Assembly (NCBI GenBank): GCA_017550285.1
Contig: JAFZPP010000001.1
Span: 1 to 64,000, forward strand
Origin: Oscillospiraceae bacterium
GTDB taxonomy: Bacteria; Bacillota; Clostridia; Oscillospirales; Ruminococcaceae
Length of the DNA stretch: 64,000 nt
Reading direction: 5' to 3'
Numbering within the stretch: position 1 is the stretch's first letter; every line of letters begins with the position of its first letter. The notes below the pieces were generated by a model. The model was not told where the DNA came from. It saw only the letters and a list, made by a program, of their open reading frames with translations, and did no database searches. Both the position numbers and the translations under genes were made by a program. Shown here piece after piece: positions 52,182 to 61,238 of this stretch.

Positions 52182-52982
52182 TCATTGTTTCAGCGCACTT
52201 TCAAAACGCGAAAGAACAGCGAGTATATCTTCCGGCAGACGGTTTCTGCCCTCTGCTGCAAGCGCCTCCGGTACGCCGTAATACGCTTCTGCAATGCTGC
52301 CGGTAATGCAGGCAATCGTATCCGTATCACCGCCGAGCGAGACCGCATTCCGGATTGCGTCCTCATAATCCGTGCTCTCCAAAAATGCCGCAAATACAAG
52401 CGGCATTGTCACCTGACAGGTTTCGTCGTGACGGTTCTTGTATCTGAGTGATGCACAGGTCTGCGACAGATCATATCCGAATTCGCGCGCAATATATGCT
52501 TTGATCTCCTCCGTACTGCTGCCGGTTCTTGCAAGATAAATTGCCGCTGCGGTCGATTCCGCACCCTTGATTCCCTCGGGATGATTGTGCGAGACAGCCG
52601 CCGTCAGCGCTGCGATGTGCCGTGTTGTATCGAGATCATCAAACAGCCAGCCTGCCGCAGATACACGCATCGCAGAGCCGTTTCCGTAGCTGCCGTAGGG
52701 CTTCGGGTTCTCTGTCAGCAGCAGCCAGCGGATGAACATGCCGCCGTAGCCTGCGTTCGGATAGCGCCTGCCCCACTTCTGCATCGAACGGACTAACGTC
52801 TCCCTGATCTCCTCAGCGGATTTGCCGCGCGCATCCAGAAGCGCCTCCGCAACCGCGACGGTCATCACGGAATCATCCGTAAACCGCGATTCCCTGCCAA
52901 ACAGCGGGAAATCCTTTGTTTTTCCGCCCCTGTCAAACTCATAGGGCGCGCCGATCATATCGCCTAAAATTGCTCCGATCAT
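52182..52982 (-). CDS. ADP-ribosylglycohydrolase (DraG-like)
   Basis: A 266-residue member of the ADP-ribosylglycohydrolase family, which removes ADP-ribose from proteins or small molecules. Metal-binding motifs are RFTDDSVMTVAVAEALL near residue 35 and GGDTDTIACITGSIAEAYYG near residue 225, both intact. AGGAGG precedes the ATG. A macrodomain gene lies two genes upstream on the same strand, which gives a small ADP-ribose-processing cluster. Confidence 0.9.
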   Translation of the reverse strand: MIGAILGDMIGAPYEFDRGGKTKDFPLFGRESRFTDDSVMTVAVAEALLDARGKSAEEIRETLVRSMQKWGRRYPNAGYGGMFIRWLLLTENPKPYGSYGNGSAMRVSAAGWLFDDLDTTRHIAALTAAVSHNHPEGIKGAESTAAAIYLARTGSSTEEIKAYIAREFGYDLSQTCASLRYKNRHDETCQVTMPLVFAAFLESTDYEDAIRNAVSLGGDTDTIACITGSIAEAYYGVPEALAAEGRNRLPEDILAVLSRFESALKQ

Positions 52983-53071
52983 ATCGGATCCCTCCTTTTC
53001 TTTGATGATTCCAGTATATCACAAATTCAAAGAAAAGTGGTCGCCTGTCAGGCGACAAATGACCGCTATAA

Positions 53072-55078
53072 TCAATGACTGCCTGCGTACCGTTTCCGGA
53101 AGAATACAACACATGCGGCAACCGGAACAGCAAGCAGAATCCAGTATACACGGTCACCGGTTTTCGGTGCATCCGCTTTCTGCGCAGACACCGCTGCAGA
53201 TGTCGTTGTCAGTCGCGCTGCCGTTCCGGATGAAACAGTAGTTTCCGGTACAGCAGGCGCTTCATACGGATGCTTTGCCCTGATCTCAGTATGGCGGACA
53301 CTGTCGTCTGCGGTATTCAGCAGATCAAAGCAGAATTTGCTGCCGTCGCGGTAAATAAACGAGAAATTGAAATCCGCGCAGCCGATGACTGAGGAAAGAT
53401 AACCTGCATGTGCATAGGTGAAATGCAGCGTCTGCGAGGCGGTGCTCTTGTCAGCATAATGCTTCGTGCTGACCAGCGTATCATTGTCTGTCAGGATCAT
53501 TTCGGCTTCGTTTCTCGAGTGATCGTGCCCGAAAATATACATGATATCCATGTTATACTGCTCGGCATAGCGGTTGATTGTCTCCGCGAGCTCATAGGAC
53601 ATATCGACATTGTACTGATTCTCGCCGACCCATGCATAAATCGGCATCTGTATCGGGTTGAGCGATTCCGGCTGCATGCCGAGCGTATGCAGACCCGAAT
53701 GCGCCGAAATGATAATCAGCTCACCGTGATACTGCGCCGCTGCGGATTGCAGGAAGCTGTCAACCTCGCCGATGATATCGGAATAGGAATACTGCACAAT
53801 ATCACCGGTTTTCTTTGTTGCCGCATCAAAATTGATGCCGTATACGATGATGCTTTCTGCTTTGCGGCTGCTCCTGCCGTTCTGCGCAACAGCCAGTGAT
53901 TCGCCGTCAAAGATCAAGCCGCCCTGAAAAGGGAGATCCTTTGCAGCACCGAGCCCTGCGGCTGCCGACATCACCGAAGCGGCTTCCGAGGAATCGTGAT
54001 TTCCGGCAACATAAACCGCGTCAATTCCGCCGAGCTGAGAAACAATCTGCGGAAAATACCGGCTGAGCTCCGTATCCTTCGCCGCGGTCGGACCGTAAAC
54101 AAAATCGCCGGTGCAGACAATCAGTGCCGGAATATATCCGCCTGTTTTCTGCATGACCTTCGCAATCGCTTCTCCGATCTGCCCGTATTCCTCATGAATA
54201 TCGGAAAACGTCATGATCGAATCCGGCTTGACACCCTTTGCGATTACAAATGTCGCCTCGGCGGATGTTTCACGGTAATGCATGCCGGTTTCATCATGCG
54301 CTTCGACCAGACAGCTGACCCGATGCACACCGACCGGCTGATTCGCAAGGATATCCGCAGTATACGTAAGCTCTGTACAGTCCTGTGCTTCACCGTCCGT
54401 AAACCATTTGACACGGTCAACGGTGACATCGGATACACCGACCGTAAATACCGGTGCCGGATAGCCGCTGCCTTCGATGACATGGGATGCAGCGACCGGC
54501 TGCTGCGTAATACACCGCGCCAGAATGTCACCGCAGGTATAGAGCAGTATCTCCGAGGCTTCCGATTTGTTTCGGGTAAACGAAAAATCCACACCGCTGC
54601 CTGCATTGTATTTCAGATAGAAAACCGTTCCTACGCCGTGATAACAGAGCGCGGAATCAGCATATTCCCAATCGCTGTCGCCGCCGGAATAATGCGAATC
54701 ATTGACGGTAAGTCTGCTGTCGGTGAAGGTCAGCGAATACCGTCCGGCGGAAAGCGTGGAGATGCGCGGTGCCGTACTCGTGGTCATATTGCTGCGGTAA
54801 TAGCTCCAGATATACTGCGGCACATCATCGGCAGCGGCAAGCATCAGCTGCTCCCCTGCTGCATGTTTCACAGTCATGATATAGCTTTGATTATCCTCGA
54901 AACGGTTGACACGGTACCATTTCTGACCGTTATCCAGTGTCAGCACGCCGTCCTTCGCAGTCTGTGCCGCAATCAGTGCAAAGCCTGCCGCAGAAACGGG
55001 TTCTGCCGCAAAATGCAGACAAACGGCACACAGAATAAACAGAGATGACAGCATAATCAGCACTTTTGCTTTATTCAT
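53072..55078 (-). CDS. Surface metallophosphoesterase with sortase-like C-terminal signal
   Basis: A 668-residue exported protein: signal peptide (about 1-30), an N-terminal beta-rich region and a calcineurin-type metallophosphoesterase domain with FSDIHEE (DxH), CTGDFVYG (GD), AGNHDSS (GNHD) and FGHDHSRN (GHDH). The C-terminus has a spacer, PKTGDR, a hydrophobic helix (VYWILLAVPVAACVVFF) and RKR, the layout of an LPXTG-type cell-wall sorting signal. It probably acts on external phosphoesters while bound to the wall. AAAGGAG precedes the chosen ATG. Confidence 0.85.
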   Translation of the reverse strand: MNKAKVLIMLSSLFILCAVCLHFAAEPVSAAGFALIAAQTAKDGVLTLDNGQKWYRVNRFEDNQSYIMTVKHAAGEQLMLAAADDVPQYIWSYYRSNMTTSTAPRISTLSAGRYSLTFTDSRLTVNDSHYSGGDSDWEYADSALCYHGVGTVFYLKYNAGSGVDFSFTRNKSEASEILLYTCGDILARCITQQPVAASHVIEGSGYPAPVFTVGVSDVTVDRVKWFTDGEAQDCTELTYTADILANQPVGVHRVSCLVEAHDETGMHYRETSAEATFVIAKGVKPDSIMTFSDIHEEYGQIGEAIAKVMQKTGGYIPALIVCTGDFVYGPTAAKDTELSRYFPQIVSQLGGIDAVYVAGNHDSSEAASVMSAAAGLGAAKDLPFQGGLIFDGESLAVAQNGRSSRKAESIIVYGINFDAATKKTGDIVQYSYSDIIGEVDSFLQSAAAQYHGELIIISAHSGLHTLGMQPESLNPIQMPIYAWVGENQYNVDMSYELAETINRYAEQYNMDIMYIFGHDHSRNEAEMILTDNDTLVSTKHYADKSTASQTLHFTYAHAGYLSSVIGCADFNFSFIYRDGSKFCFDLLNTADDSVRHTEIRAKHPYEAPAVPETTVSSGTAARLTTTSAAVSAQKADAPKTGDRVYWILLAVPVAACVVFFRKRYAGSH

Positions 55079-55103
55079 GAATATGACTCCTTTACATGCC
55101 GGA

Positions 55104-56129
55104 TCATTCGCCCAGAATCGGCTGCCCGTACTGAAACAGCACCGCATTGATTTCGTAGATGTCATAGATGCCGTTCTGTACACAGTAGGATATAATCAGA
55201 TCAAACTGATCAGACGGTGAGAGTGCTATGCCCGCGCACCGGAGCAGATCAATCATCTCCGGCATCGGCAGGCGCAGCGCAACTGCAAATGCAACCGCCG
55301 TTTTCTTTGTCGGTTTATAATCCGGCTTACAGCGAATGCGCGAAAACAGCTTGCGGTCGATATTCGCCTTTTTATAAACGGTGACATCGTCCATGCCGCT
55401 TGCATCACTCAGCCGGAACAGACGCTGCTGAAATGTATCGCCGGATTCCCTGAGAATCTGATCGAGCGGCTTTTCGCAGCAGTTCAGCGAACCGTGAAAC
55501 GCTGCACTGCTGTTCGGGAACTGCTGCGCGGCTCGGCGTCTGCGGTATTCTGCGAGAATTTTTCCGTCTGCATACTCTGCATGCTCCAGCACAGTGACCT
55601 GATGCTCGTCGAGAAATGCATCAATCGAACCGACCAGCTTTTCTGAAAGCGCAAACGCCTCCCTGCCCAGCACAACAAGAATCACTCGCATTTCATGTGT
55701 CAGCAGGAATTTACCGATCTCCGAAAGCGCAATGTTCAGCGCTTCATCCTTCGGAAAGCCGTATACACCTGTAGCAATCAGCGGAAACGCAATGCTCTCG
55801 GCGTGCAGTTCAGCTGCCAGCGCAAGTGCATTCTCATAGCATGCGCGCAGAATATCCTTCTCGCCGTGCTGCCCGTCCAGCCACGCAGGTCCGACCGTAT
55901 GAATAATATACTTCGCAGGAAGATTGAATGCAGGCGTCACGGCAGCCTTTCCTGCTTCAATCACGCCGATTTTCTGCCGTTCAGCAAGAAGCTGCTCCGT
56001 ACCGGCTGCGGCGTAGACTGCACTGTCCGTGCCGCTGCCGACCGTCGGCTTCGGATTCGCAGTATTGACGATCACATCAGCATGAACCTTTGTGATATCA
56101 TTCCGGATAATCTGAAACGGCATAGGCAC
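55104..56129 (-). CDS. Macrodomain protein with C-terminal helical domain
   Basis: A 341-residue protein. Residues about 1-185 form a macrodomain (VIVNTANPKPTVGSGTDSAV and SIAFPLIATGVYGFP), which binds or hydrolyses ADP-ribose and its O-acetyl ester. The C-terminal ~150 residues (GDTFQQRLFRLSDASGMDD, ...KTAVAFAVALRLPMPEMIDL) form a helical, possibly HTH-like module seen fused to such macrodomains. The gene begins its operon with a TTGCAT-N17-TATACT promoter and is followed closely by the phosphoesterase gene. Confidence 0.85.
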   Translation of the reverse strand: MPMPFQIIRNDITKVHADVIVNTANPKPTVGSGTDSAVYAAAGTEQLLAERQKIGVIEAGKAAVTPAFNLPAKYIIHTVGPAWLDGQHGEKDILRACYENALALAAELHAESIAFPLIATGVYGFPKDEALNIALSEIGKFLLTHEMRVILVVLGREAFALSEKLVGSIDAFLDEHQVTVLEHAEYADGKILAEYRRRRAAQQFPNSSAAFHGSLNCCEKPLDQILRESGDTFQQRLFRLSDASGMDDVTVYKKANIDRKLFSRIRCKPDYKPTKKTAVAFAVALRLPMPEMIDLLRCAGIALSPSDQFDLIISYCVQNGIYDIYEINAVLFQYGQPILGE

Positions 56130-56153
56130 CTCCTGTTATGCATTGATATATAT

Positions 56154-56182
56154 AGTATAGCATATTTGACGACGGGATGCAA
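56154..56182 (-). promoter_or_regulatory. Promoter of the macrodomain gene
   Basis: Minus strand TTGCAT (56182-56177), 17 bases, TATACT (56159-56154). Confidence 0.7.
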
Positions 56183-56230
56183 GCGGGAACATGATTCCGA
56201 TTCATCATTATTTGCGTAAATTATACAGCA

Positions 56231-56279
56231 ATGCCCCCTTCCGACCCTGCATCGGATGCAGGAATCGGAAAGGGGCATC
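56231..56279. terminator. Long stable hairpin after the dockerin gene
   Basis: ATGCCCCCTTCCGA pairs with TCGGAAAGGGGCAT, with CCTGCAT/ATGCAGG inside. It lies past the minus-strand dockerin gene stop. No long T run. Confidence 0.5.
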
Positions 56280-56347
56280 ATCTTTCACCCATTTTACATA
56301 TCTATTTTCAGATGCGGCATTCGATGTCATTGCCGCAGCGTGTAGAA

Positions 56348-58138
56348 TCAGTCTGTGCCTTCACCCCAGAGTGCCTCATACTTTGCAAGCTCCTCGGGCG
56401 TATAGTATTCTTCATCCTCCAGCGGATCAATCTTTTTGACATAGAAGGTCAGTTCCTTGTCCTGTTTTCCGCCCTGAACATTAAATTCCATGATACCTGC
56501 ATCAGCCATATAATCTTCCGCTTTGAAGAACTTTTTAAGCTGCTGCCCTCTGCGCGTCAGGAAGGTGACGCTGATATATCCCTTTTCACCAGCCTCTCTG
56601 TTATGCAGCGCTGCAAAGTATTTGCCGTCTGCAAGATAGACCTTCGTGCCCGGATGTACTGCCGCATAGACCTTATCTGCTTTTGCATCATCATTCGGAT
56701 CGAGGCGCCAGATTTCGTAGGTTGCAACGTCATTAAACTGCGACTTATCCTCAAAATTGATCACGTTTGCGGAAACTGTCTCCGGATACATATCCTCTGC
56801 AAACACATAATTCACTTCCTGATTCTCGCCGCACACATAGCCGAATGAAACATTCTGATCAAAGCCGCCGCGCCAGCCCTCCGGCACTTCCTCGACACAA
56901 ATTCTATAAGCATGATTATCGAGGTCATAGCCGGTATGCACCAGACCATCGAAGACATGCGTACCGGTGGAATCGGATGTCCATTCCGCGACCTTGCGCG
57001 CATACTTCTCCGGCGCCTCAATCAATGCGAGCTTCACACCCTCAACCGGTTCGCCCGTTGTGCCGTCCTTGCAGGTTACGGTAATGGAATTGCTTGTTCC
57101 GGCATGCGGTCCCAGATCAAAGGTCAGATCACGGTCCGGCTTGCCGTCCTTCACTGTAAAGTCAATGCCGTTCCGCTGATCGGTGAATTCGACCTCCGGA
57201 TGATTTTCCTTCACATACTTTGCAAAATCGCTTTCCGGATCAATCAGCACCTCCGGACACGGATGCATCAATGCATCCAGATGATATTCGCCGTCCGGCA
57301 GTGCAAAGGTATTCCACGGCGTAATGCCGTAAACGGGAACACCGTCCTTTGTTTCGACGCGGAGATTGGCATACGGCAGGATGACACCGTTTGCGCTCTC
57401 TTTGTCCATTGCCCAGTCATACATATTGACCTTGATATTGCATTCTTCGTCCTTACGAATCAGACGGACATTGACCGCAGCATCCGTTTTGCCGTTCAAG
57501 GAAAAACGCATCTGTGAATACCAGTTTCTGCTGAGCTCACCGCAGAGATAGTCTTCGGGAAGATTCGTTGCGTCAATGATATACTCGTATTTATCGTCAG
57601 TCGGCAGACCGGAGAAGTACATCACCTGATTCGGTTCGCTCAGCCACTCGCCGAGATCATAGCCGTGTTCCCCATATAAAACCCAGAGATGCACCGTGAC
57701 GCCCGCAACAGATTCACCCGTCATCATATCGACAACGCCGACTGCAAGCGATGCGCCCTGCCGCTTATGACCTGTAATCTGCTGCTTGAGCATCGTAAAG
57801 TCTACAACATCAATCTCGCCGTTTTCGTTGAGATCGGCATTTTTCCAGTTGCCGAGCGTTTCAATCTGACCGAGCAGAAAACGCTGTAGCTGCACGGCAT
57901 CTGCAATACCGACAATCCGATCACTATTGACATCGCCGAACTGTGTACAGATTCCTGCATAAACCGGATCAACAAACTCCGGTTCCTCTTCCCCGTCCGC
58001 CGGAAACATCTCTTCCGTGAACGCAGCATCCTCAGAACCCGCATCCTCAGCCGAAACATTAGATGCCGGTACCGCTGCAAGTGCTGCGGCTGATACGATT
58101 GCTGTCAGCAATGCCGTAAACCGTTTTGAACTGAACAT
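56348..58138 (-). CDS. Secreted dockerin protein with prealbumin-like repeats (paralogue of the 28.4 kb protein)
   Basis: A 596-residue secreted protein. Signal peptide about 1-30; a dockerin at residues 67-122 (FGDVNSDRIVGIADAVQLQR, ADLNENGEIDVVDF) followed by beta-rich modules similar to Cna B/SpaA domains (GTTGEPVEGVKLALIEAPEK, TGTHVFDGLVHTGYDL). Order and sequence parallel the gene at 28.4 kb, including IEAP and TGTH.F..L. No enzyme motif. AGGAGG lies seven bases before the chosen ATG. It stands divergent from the second ECF sigma operon and could be its target. Confidence 0.85.
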   Translation of the reverse strand: MFSSKRFTALLTAIVSAAALAAVPASNVSAEDAGSEDAAFTEEMFPADGEEEPEFVDPVYAGICTQFGDVNSDRIVGIADAVQLQRFLLGQIETLGNWKNADLNENGEIDVVDFTMLKQQITGHKRQGASLAVGVVDMMTGESVAGVTVHLWVLYGEHGYDLGEWLSEPNQVMYFSGLPTDDKYEYIIDATNLPEDYLCGELSRNWYSQMRFSLNGKTDAAVNVRLIRKDEECNIKVNMYDWAMDKESANGVILPYANLRVETKDGVPVYGITPWNTFALPDGEYHLDALMHPCPEVLIDPESDFAKYVKENHPEVEFTDQRNGIDFTVKDGKPDRDLTFDLGPHAGTSNSITVTCKDGTTGEPVEGVKLALIEAPEKYARKVAEWTSDSTGTHVFDGLVHTGYDLDNHAYRICVEEVPEGWRGGFDQNVSFGYVCGENQEVNYVFAEDMYPETVSANVINFEDKSQFNDVATYEIWRLDPNDDAKADKVYAAVHPGTKVYLADGKYFAALHNREAGEKGYISVTFLTRRGQQLKKFFKAEDYMADAGIMEFNVQGGKQDKELTFYVKKIDPLEDEEYYTPEELAKYEALWGEGTD

Positions 58139-58372
58139 CATAAAACCTCCTGACATTTGTAATTTGATTGTGCGAAGCCTGATTCCCCTTTTACATGAAC
58201 ATACTGCCATGTCACTGAACAATGATCACCACCTGTGCTGTCATTTGCGATCGCGTATTCCGGATATTGCACGATATTTGTTATCTGCTATATACTAAGA
58301 CAAGAAAAAGATACGTTTGGTTACATGGTGTTTTGAAAAAATATTCAGCGCTGTTTTTATTCAAAATGATAC

Positions 58373-58401
58373 TTGACGCTGCATATATTATATGGTATGA
58401 T
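58373..58401 (+). promoter_or_regulatory. Promoter of the second ECF sigma operon
   Basis: TTGACG, 17 bases, TATGAT, close to the promoter of the other sigma operon. Confidence 0.7.
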
Positions 58402-58471
58402 AGACACAGAAACAGAACGAAACAATCACAGAAATAGAATGATTACCGGATTGAAACAGGGGATTTTTCTT

Positions 58472-59038
58472 ATGAACCAAGAAAAGGATGATGCTATTGT
58501 CAGGATGCTGCTGGAACGGGATGAAGCGGCATTACAGCAGATTCAGTCAGCTTACGGCAAGCTCTGCTATAAGCTGGCGAATGATATCCTGAATAACCGC
58601 GAGGATTCTGAGGAATGCGTCAACGACATGCTGCTCAAGGTCTGGCGGACCGTTCCGCCGAAGCATCCGGACAGCCTGCTCGCCTATGTCATTACAATTA
58701 TACGAAATGCGGCAGTCAACAAATATCTTGCCATGAAAACGGAAAAGCGCGGCGGAAAACAGTTTGAAGCCGCATGGGAGGAACTCGAAACGACACTGGA
58801 ATCCAAAGAGGACCTGAACGAAACGGTCGATCTGCACGAACTGACGCATGAGATCGAGCGCTTTCTGAATACACTTTCACCGCAGACACGCAATGTGTTT
58901 TTGCGGCGCTATTACATGTCCGAGTCAGTCAGCGAAATCGCAGAGAACTGCAATATGAGCGTCAGTGCAGTTAAAATATCGCTGATGCGAACAAGAGACA
59001 AGCTGGAAAAATATTTGCGGGAGGAGGGTTTGCTGTGA
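58472..59038 (+). CDS. ECF-type RNA polymerase sigma factor
   Basis: A 188-residue sigma-70 family protein with region 2 (LCYKLANDILNNREDSEECV, NDMLLKVWRTVPP) and region 4 (LSPQTRNVFLRRYYMSESVS then EIAENCNMSVSAVKISLMRT). It resembles the sigma factor at 17.1 kb in length and motifs (REDSEECVNDxLxxxW / QDAEECVNDVLMRLW), so the two are related. AGGGGA precedes the ATG. The stop overlaps the next start (GTGA). Confidence 0.9.
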   Translation: MNQEKDDAIVRMLLERDEAALQQIQSAYGKLCYKLANDILNNREDSEECVNDMLLKVWRTVPPKHPDSLLAYVITIIRNAAVNKYLAMKTEKRGGKQFEAAWEELETTLESKEDLNETVDLHELTHEIERFLNTLSPQTRNVFLRRYYMSESVSEIAENCNMSVSAVKISLMRTRDKLEKYLREEGLL

Positions 59039-60447
59039 AAACAAAAGACTTTATGTCTGCGCTCAGTCAGATAGATGAAAAATATGTGCAGGGCATGCTG
59101 ACAGAACAGGATGCCGCAGGCGCTGATGCTGCGGTATCTGCGCAGGACGGATCAGCCGCACAGACGGAATCCGCTGCCGTTCAGAAAAAGACAGCCGTCC
59201 GCTCCTTCAGGAATAATGACTCCGAACAGCTCGGCTCCCGTATGTTCCGTTATCTCGTGCTGCTGGCAAGTGCAGCTGCATGTATCTTCGGTATTTCCCG
59301 CCTGATGCTTCTGGGGCACACAACGCCTGAGAATATTGTCAAAGATACACTGTCCGCCACAACAGCAACCACGCAGACAACCGGACCCGCACAGACCGAA
59401 GCCGCAGTCCATAATACCGTAAAGCAGGTCACTGCCACAACAGCAAAAGCATCCACAGATACCAACATACAGGATACGGCAGATACAACCGCACAGACGG
59501 CTTCCGCAGAAACGGAACAGGCATCCCGCGCTGATACACAGACAGCGGCAAAAACACAGACAAACACAACGACCCTGCCGGTGACCACAACTGCTGCCAA
59601 GCAGACAACCCTTGCACAGTTTGTCTGCGAAACACCGCCCGATTCCTTCTTTGAACAGCATCTCGACGCTTCGCAGAAAGGCACGGTTGTGCGAATGGAT
59701 TACACGGGTACACACGGTCTGGACAAGCTGTTCGTCTATCTCCCGCCCGGATATGATGATGACAATGATACAAAATACAATATTCTGTATATGATTCAGC
59801 CGGGATATGAATATGTCAGCGAGGATACCCAGTTCTGCTTTGATGACAGCGAGGGCAATTTCGATGTTCTGCTCGACAATATGATTGCAAATCAGGAAAT
59901 TGAACCGATGATTGTGGTGTGCATGCGCTATTACAACAACGGAGAAATCAAGGACGAATTCTGGAATGAGCTGCGCTACGCCGCGATTCCGATGGTGGAA
60001 AGCCAGTACATGACATACGCAGAAAAGACGCTTGATCCGACACATCTGGAAGCATCCAGATATCACCGCGCATTCGGCGGATTCTCCGTATGCGGCAAAC
60101 TCGTCTGGAGCAATATGATGCATAATCTGGATATGTTCGCCTATCATCTGTCGATGTCGGGTGAATATGAGGGTACGCCGGAGGAATTCATTTATGCTGT
60201 TGACAGCTTCAATCTGACAAATGATCCGTACTATGTCTTTGCGGCGACCGGAACAGATGACATTGCACAAACAAATATGTCTGCATGGATTGACACGCTG
60301 CGCAGTGACCCGCATTTCAAGGTGACCGATGATTTTGCAAACGGCAACCTGATCTATACAGAATATGAGGGCGGTATGCACTGGTGGAACAGCGCGCGCA
60401 TCTATGCCTACAATGCACTGAAACTGTTTTTCAGGCATGACCCGTAA
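59035..60447 (+). CDS. Membrane-anchored esterase, probable partner of the ECF sigma
   Basis: A 470-residue protein starting with GTG inside the sigma stop. The first 18 residues (MKTKDFMSALSQIDEKYV) match the start of the 17.7 kb protein. One membrane helix (about 77-95, YLVLLASAAACIFGISRLML) is followed by a Thr/Ala-rich linker (to about 200) and an alpha/beta hydrolase of the CE1/esterase-D type (VYLPPGYDDDNDTKYNILYM, FGGFSVCGKLVW with Ser351, HWWNSARIYAYNA). The nucleophile motif reads GFSVC instead of GxSxG. The C-terminal His and other residues seem present. It could act as an acetyl or feruloyl esterase, or only bind such esters as a sensor. Confidence 0.75.
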   Translation: MKTKDFMSALSQIDEKYVQGMLTEQDAAGADAAVSAQDGSAAQTESAAVQKKTAVRSFRNNDSEQLGSRMFRYLVLLASAAACIFGISRLMLLGHTTPENIVKDTLSATTATTQTTGPAQTEAAVHNTVKQVTATTAKASTDTNIQDTADTTAQTASAETEQASRADTQTAAKTQTNTTTLPVTTTAAKQTTLAQFVCETPPDSFFEQHLDASQKGTVVRMDYTGTHGLDKLFVYLPPGYDDDNDTKYNILYMIQPGYEYVSEDTQFCFDDSEGNFDVLLDNMIANQEIEPMIVVCMRYYNNGEIKDEFWNELRYAAIPMVESQYMTYAEKTLDPTHLEASRYHRAFGGFSVCGKLVWSNMMHNLDMFAYHLSMSGEYEGTPEEFIYAVDSFNLTNDPYYVFAATGTDDIAQTNMSAWIDTLRSDPHFKVTDDFANGNLIYTEYEGGMHWWNSARIYAYNALKLFFRHDP

Positions 60448-60457
60448 TCAGAAAATA

Positions 60458-60764
60458 CAAAAACCGGTTCGGAGCAAACGCTCTGAACCGGTTTCGTTTT
60501 CGGTATGCAAGCGATCAAACACTTGCATTGAAAGGGTGATGCAGGCTATCCCGTGACAAACATACTTCGGGCAAACTCATCGAACCGTCTTTCAACGGAA
60601 AAAGGAAGTCACGTACAGCTAGACGCTGCATCCCGAAGCAACGCCTGCATCTTGCAGCAAGCAATCTGACAGCATGCAAAACCTGCACAATGAACGTTCC
60701 CACGGGGAGCGTTTAAAGTCATTAAAAGGAAGCTGCCGTGAGCGTGCAGGCACACGCTTGCTGC
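60458..60764 (-). ncRNA. Tandem structured RNA, left copy (about 305 nt)
   Basis: Bounded by its own promoter and a terminator (ACCGGTTC-AGAGC/GCTCCGAACCGGT then TTTTT on the minus strand). Stems seen: GATGCAGGC/GCCTGCATC (60538-60546 with 60643-60651), CGTGAC/GTCACG (60552-60557 with 60608-60613) and CTTCGGG/CCCGAAG (60565-60571 with 60632-60638); the last two cross, so they form a pseudoknot. Also TGCAGCAAG with CTTGCTGCA (60653-60661, 60757-60765) and a hairpin AACGTTCCC/GGGAGCGTT. The RNA carries two CTTCCTTTT segments. No reading frame of note. I do not recognise the family. Confidence 0.75.
60463..60496. terminator. Bidirectional terminator, esterase gene and left RNA
   Basis: ACCGGTTCGGAGC-AAAC-GCTCTGAACCGGT, with T-rich tracts on both sides. 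Confidence 0.8.
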
Positions 60765-60770
60765 ATCTTC

Positions 60771-60799
60771 AGTATATCACGGAATGACAGCTTTGTCAA
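60771..60799 (-). promoter_or_regulatory. Promoter of the left RNA
   Basis: Minus strand TTGACA (60799-60794), 17 bases, TATACT (60776-60771), predicted start near 60764. Confidence 0.85.
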
Positions 60800-60831
60800 C
60801 CCTCAGAGATCATATTCTTTTCAATAAACAT

Positions 60832-61232
60832 ACAAAAAACCGGTTCGGAGCAAAACTCCGAACCGGTTATATTTTAGGTATGCAAGCAATCGGATGACAG
60901 AATCAGGCATCGGAAGCCGTGTGGGTCATGGTGGATAAAAGGAAGTCATCTCAGCCCCTCCCGGGGCATGTTCCTCCGCCTGAACGCTTGCATATAAGGA
61001 TTGAAGCAGGCTATCCTGTGACAAGCTGATCATCGGGCAGATCATAGTGACAGTATGAGTGTTAAAAGGAAGTCACGTACAGCCTGAGGGCTGTATCCCG
61101 ATGCAACGCCTGCTTCTTGCAGCAAGCAATCTGACAGCATACAAAACCTGCACAATGAACTATCCCCGATCGGGGGTAGTTTAGAATCATTAAAAGGAAG
61201 CTGCCGTGAACGTACAGGCACACGCCTGCTGC
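60832..61232 (-). ncRNA. Tandem structured RNA, right copy (about 400 nt)
   Basis: Homologous to the left copy over about 250 bases, with matching pairs changed together: GAAGCAGGC/GCCTGCTTC (61003-61011, 61108-61116), TGTGAC/GTCACG (61017-61022, 61072-61077) and CATCGGG/CCCGATG (61031-61037, 61097-61103), again a crossing pair. AACTATCCCCG/CGGGGGTAGTT replaces the left copy's AACG hairpin. About 95 extra bases before its 3' end carry a third CTTCCTTTT module. It ends in AACCGGTTCGGAG/CTCCGAACCGGTT and TTTTTT. Confidence 0.75.
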
Positions 61233-61238
61233 ATATTC

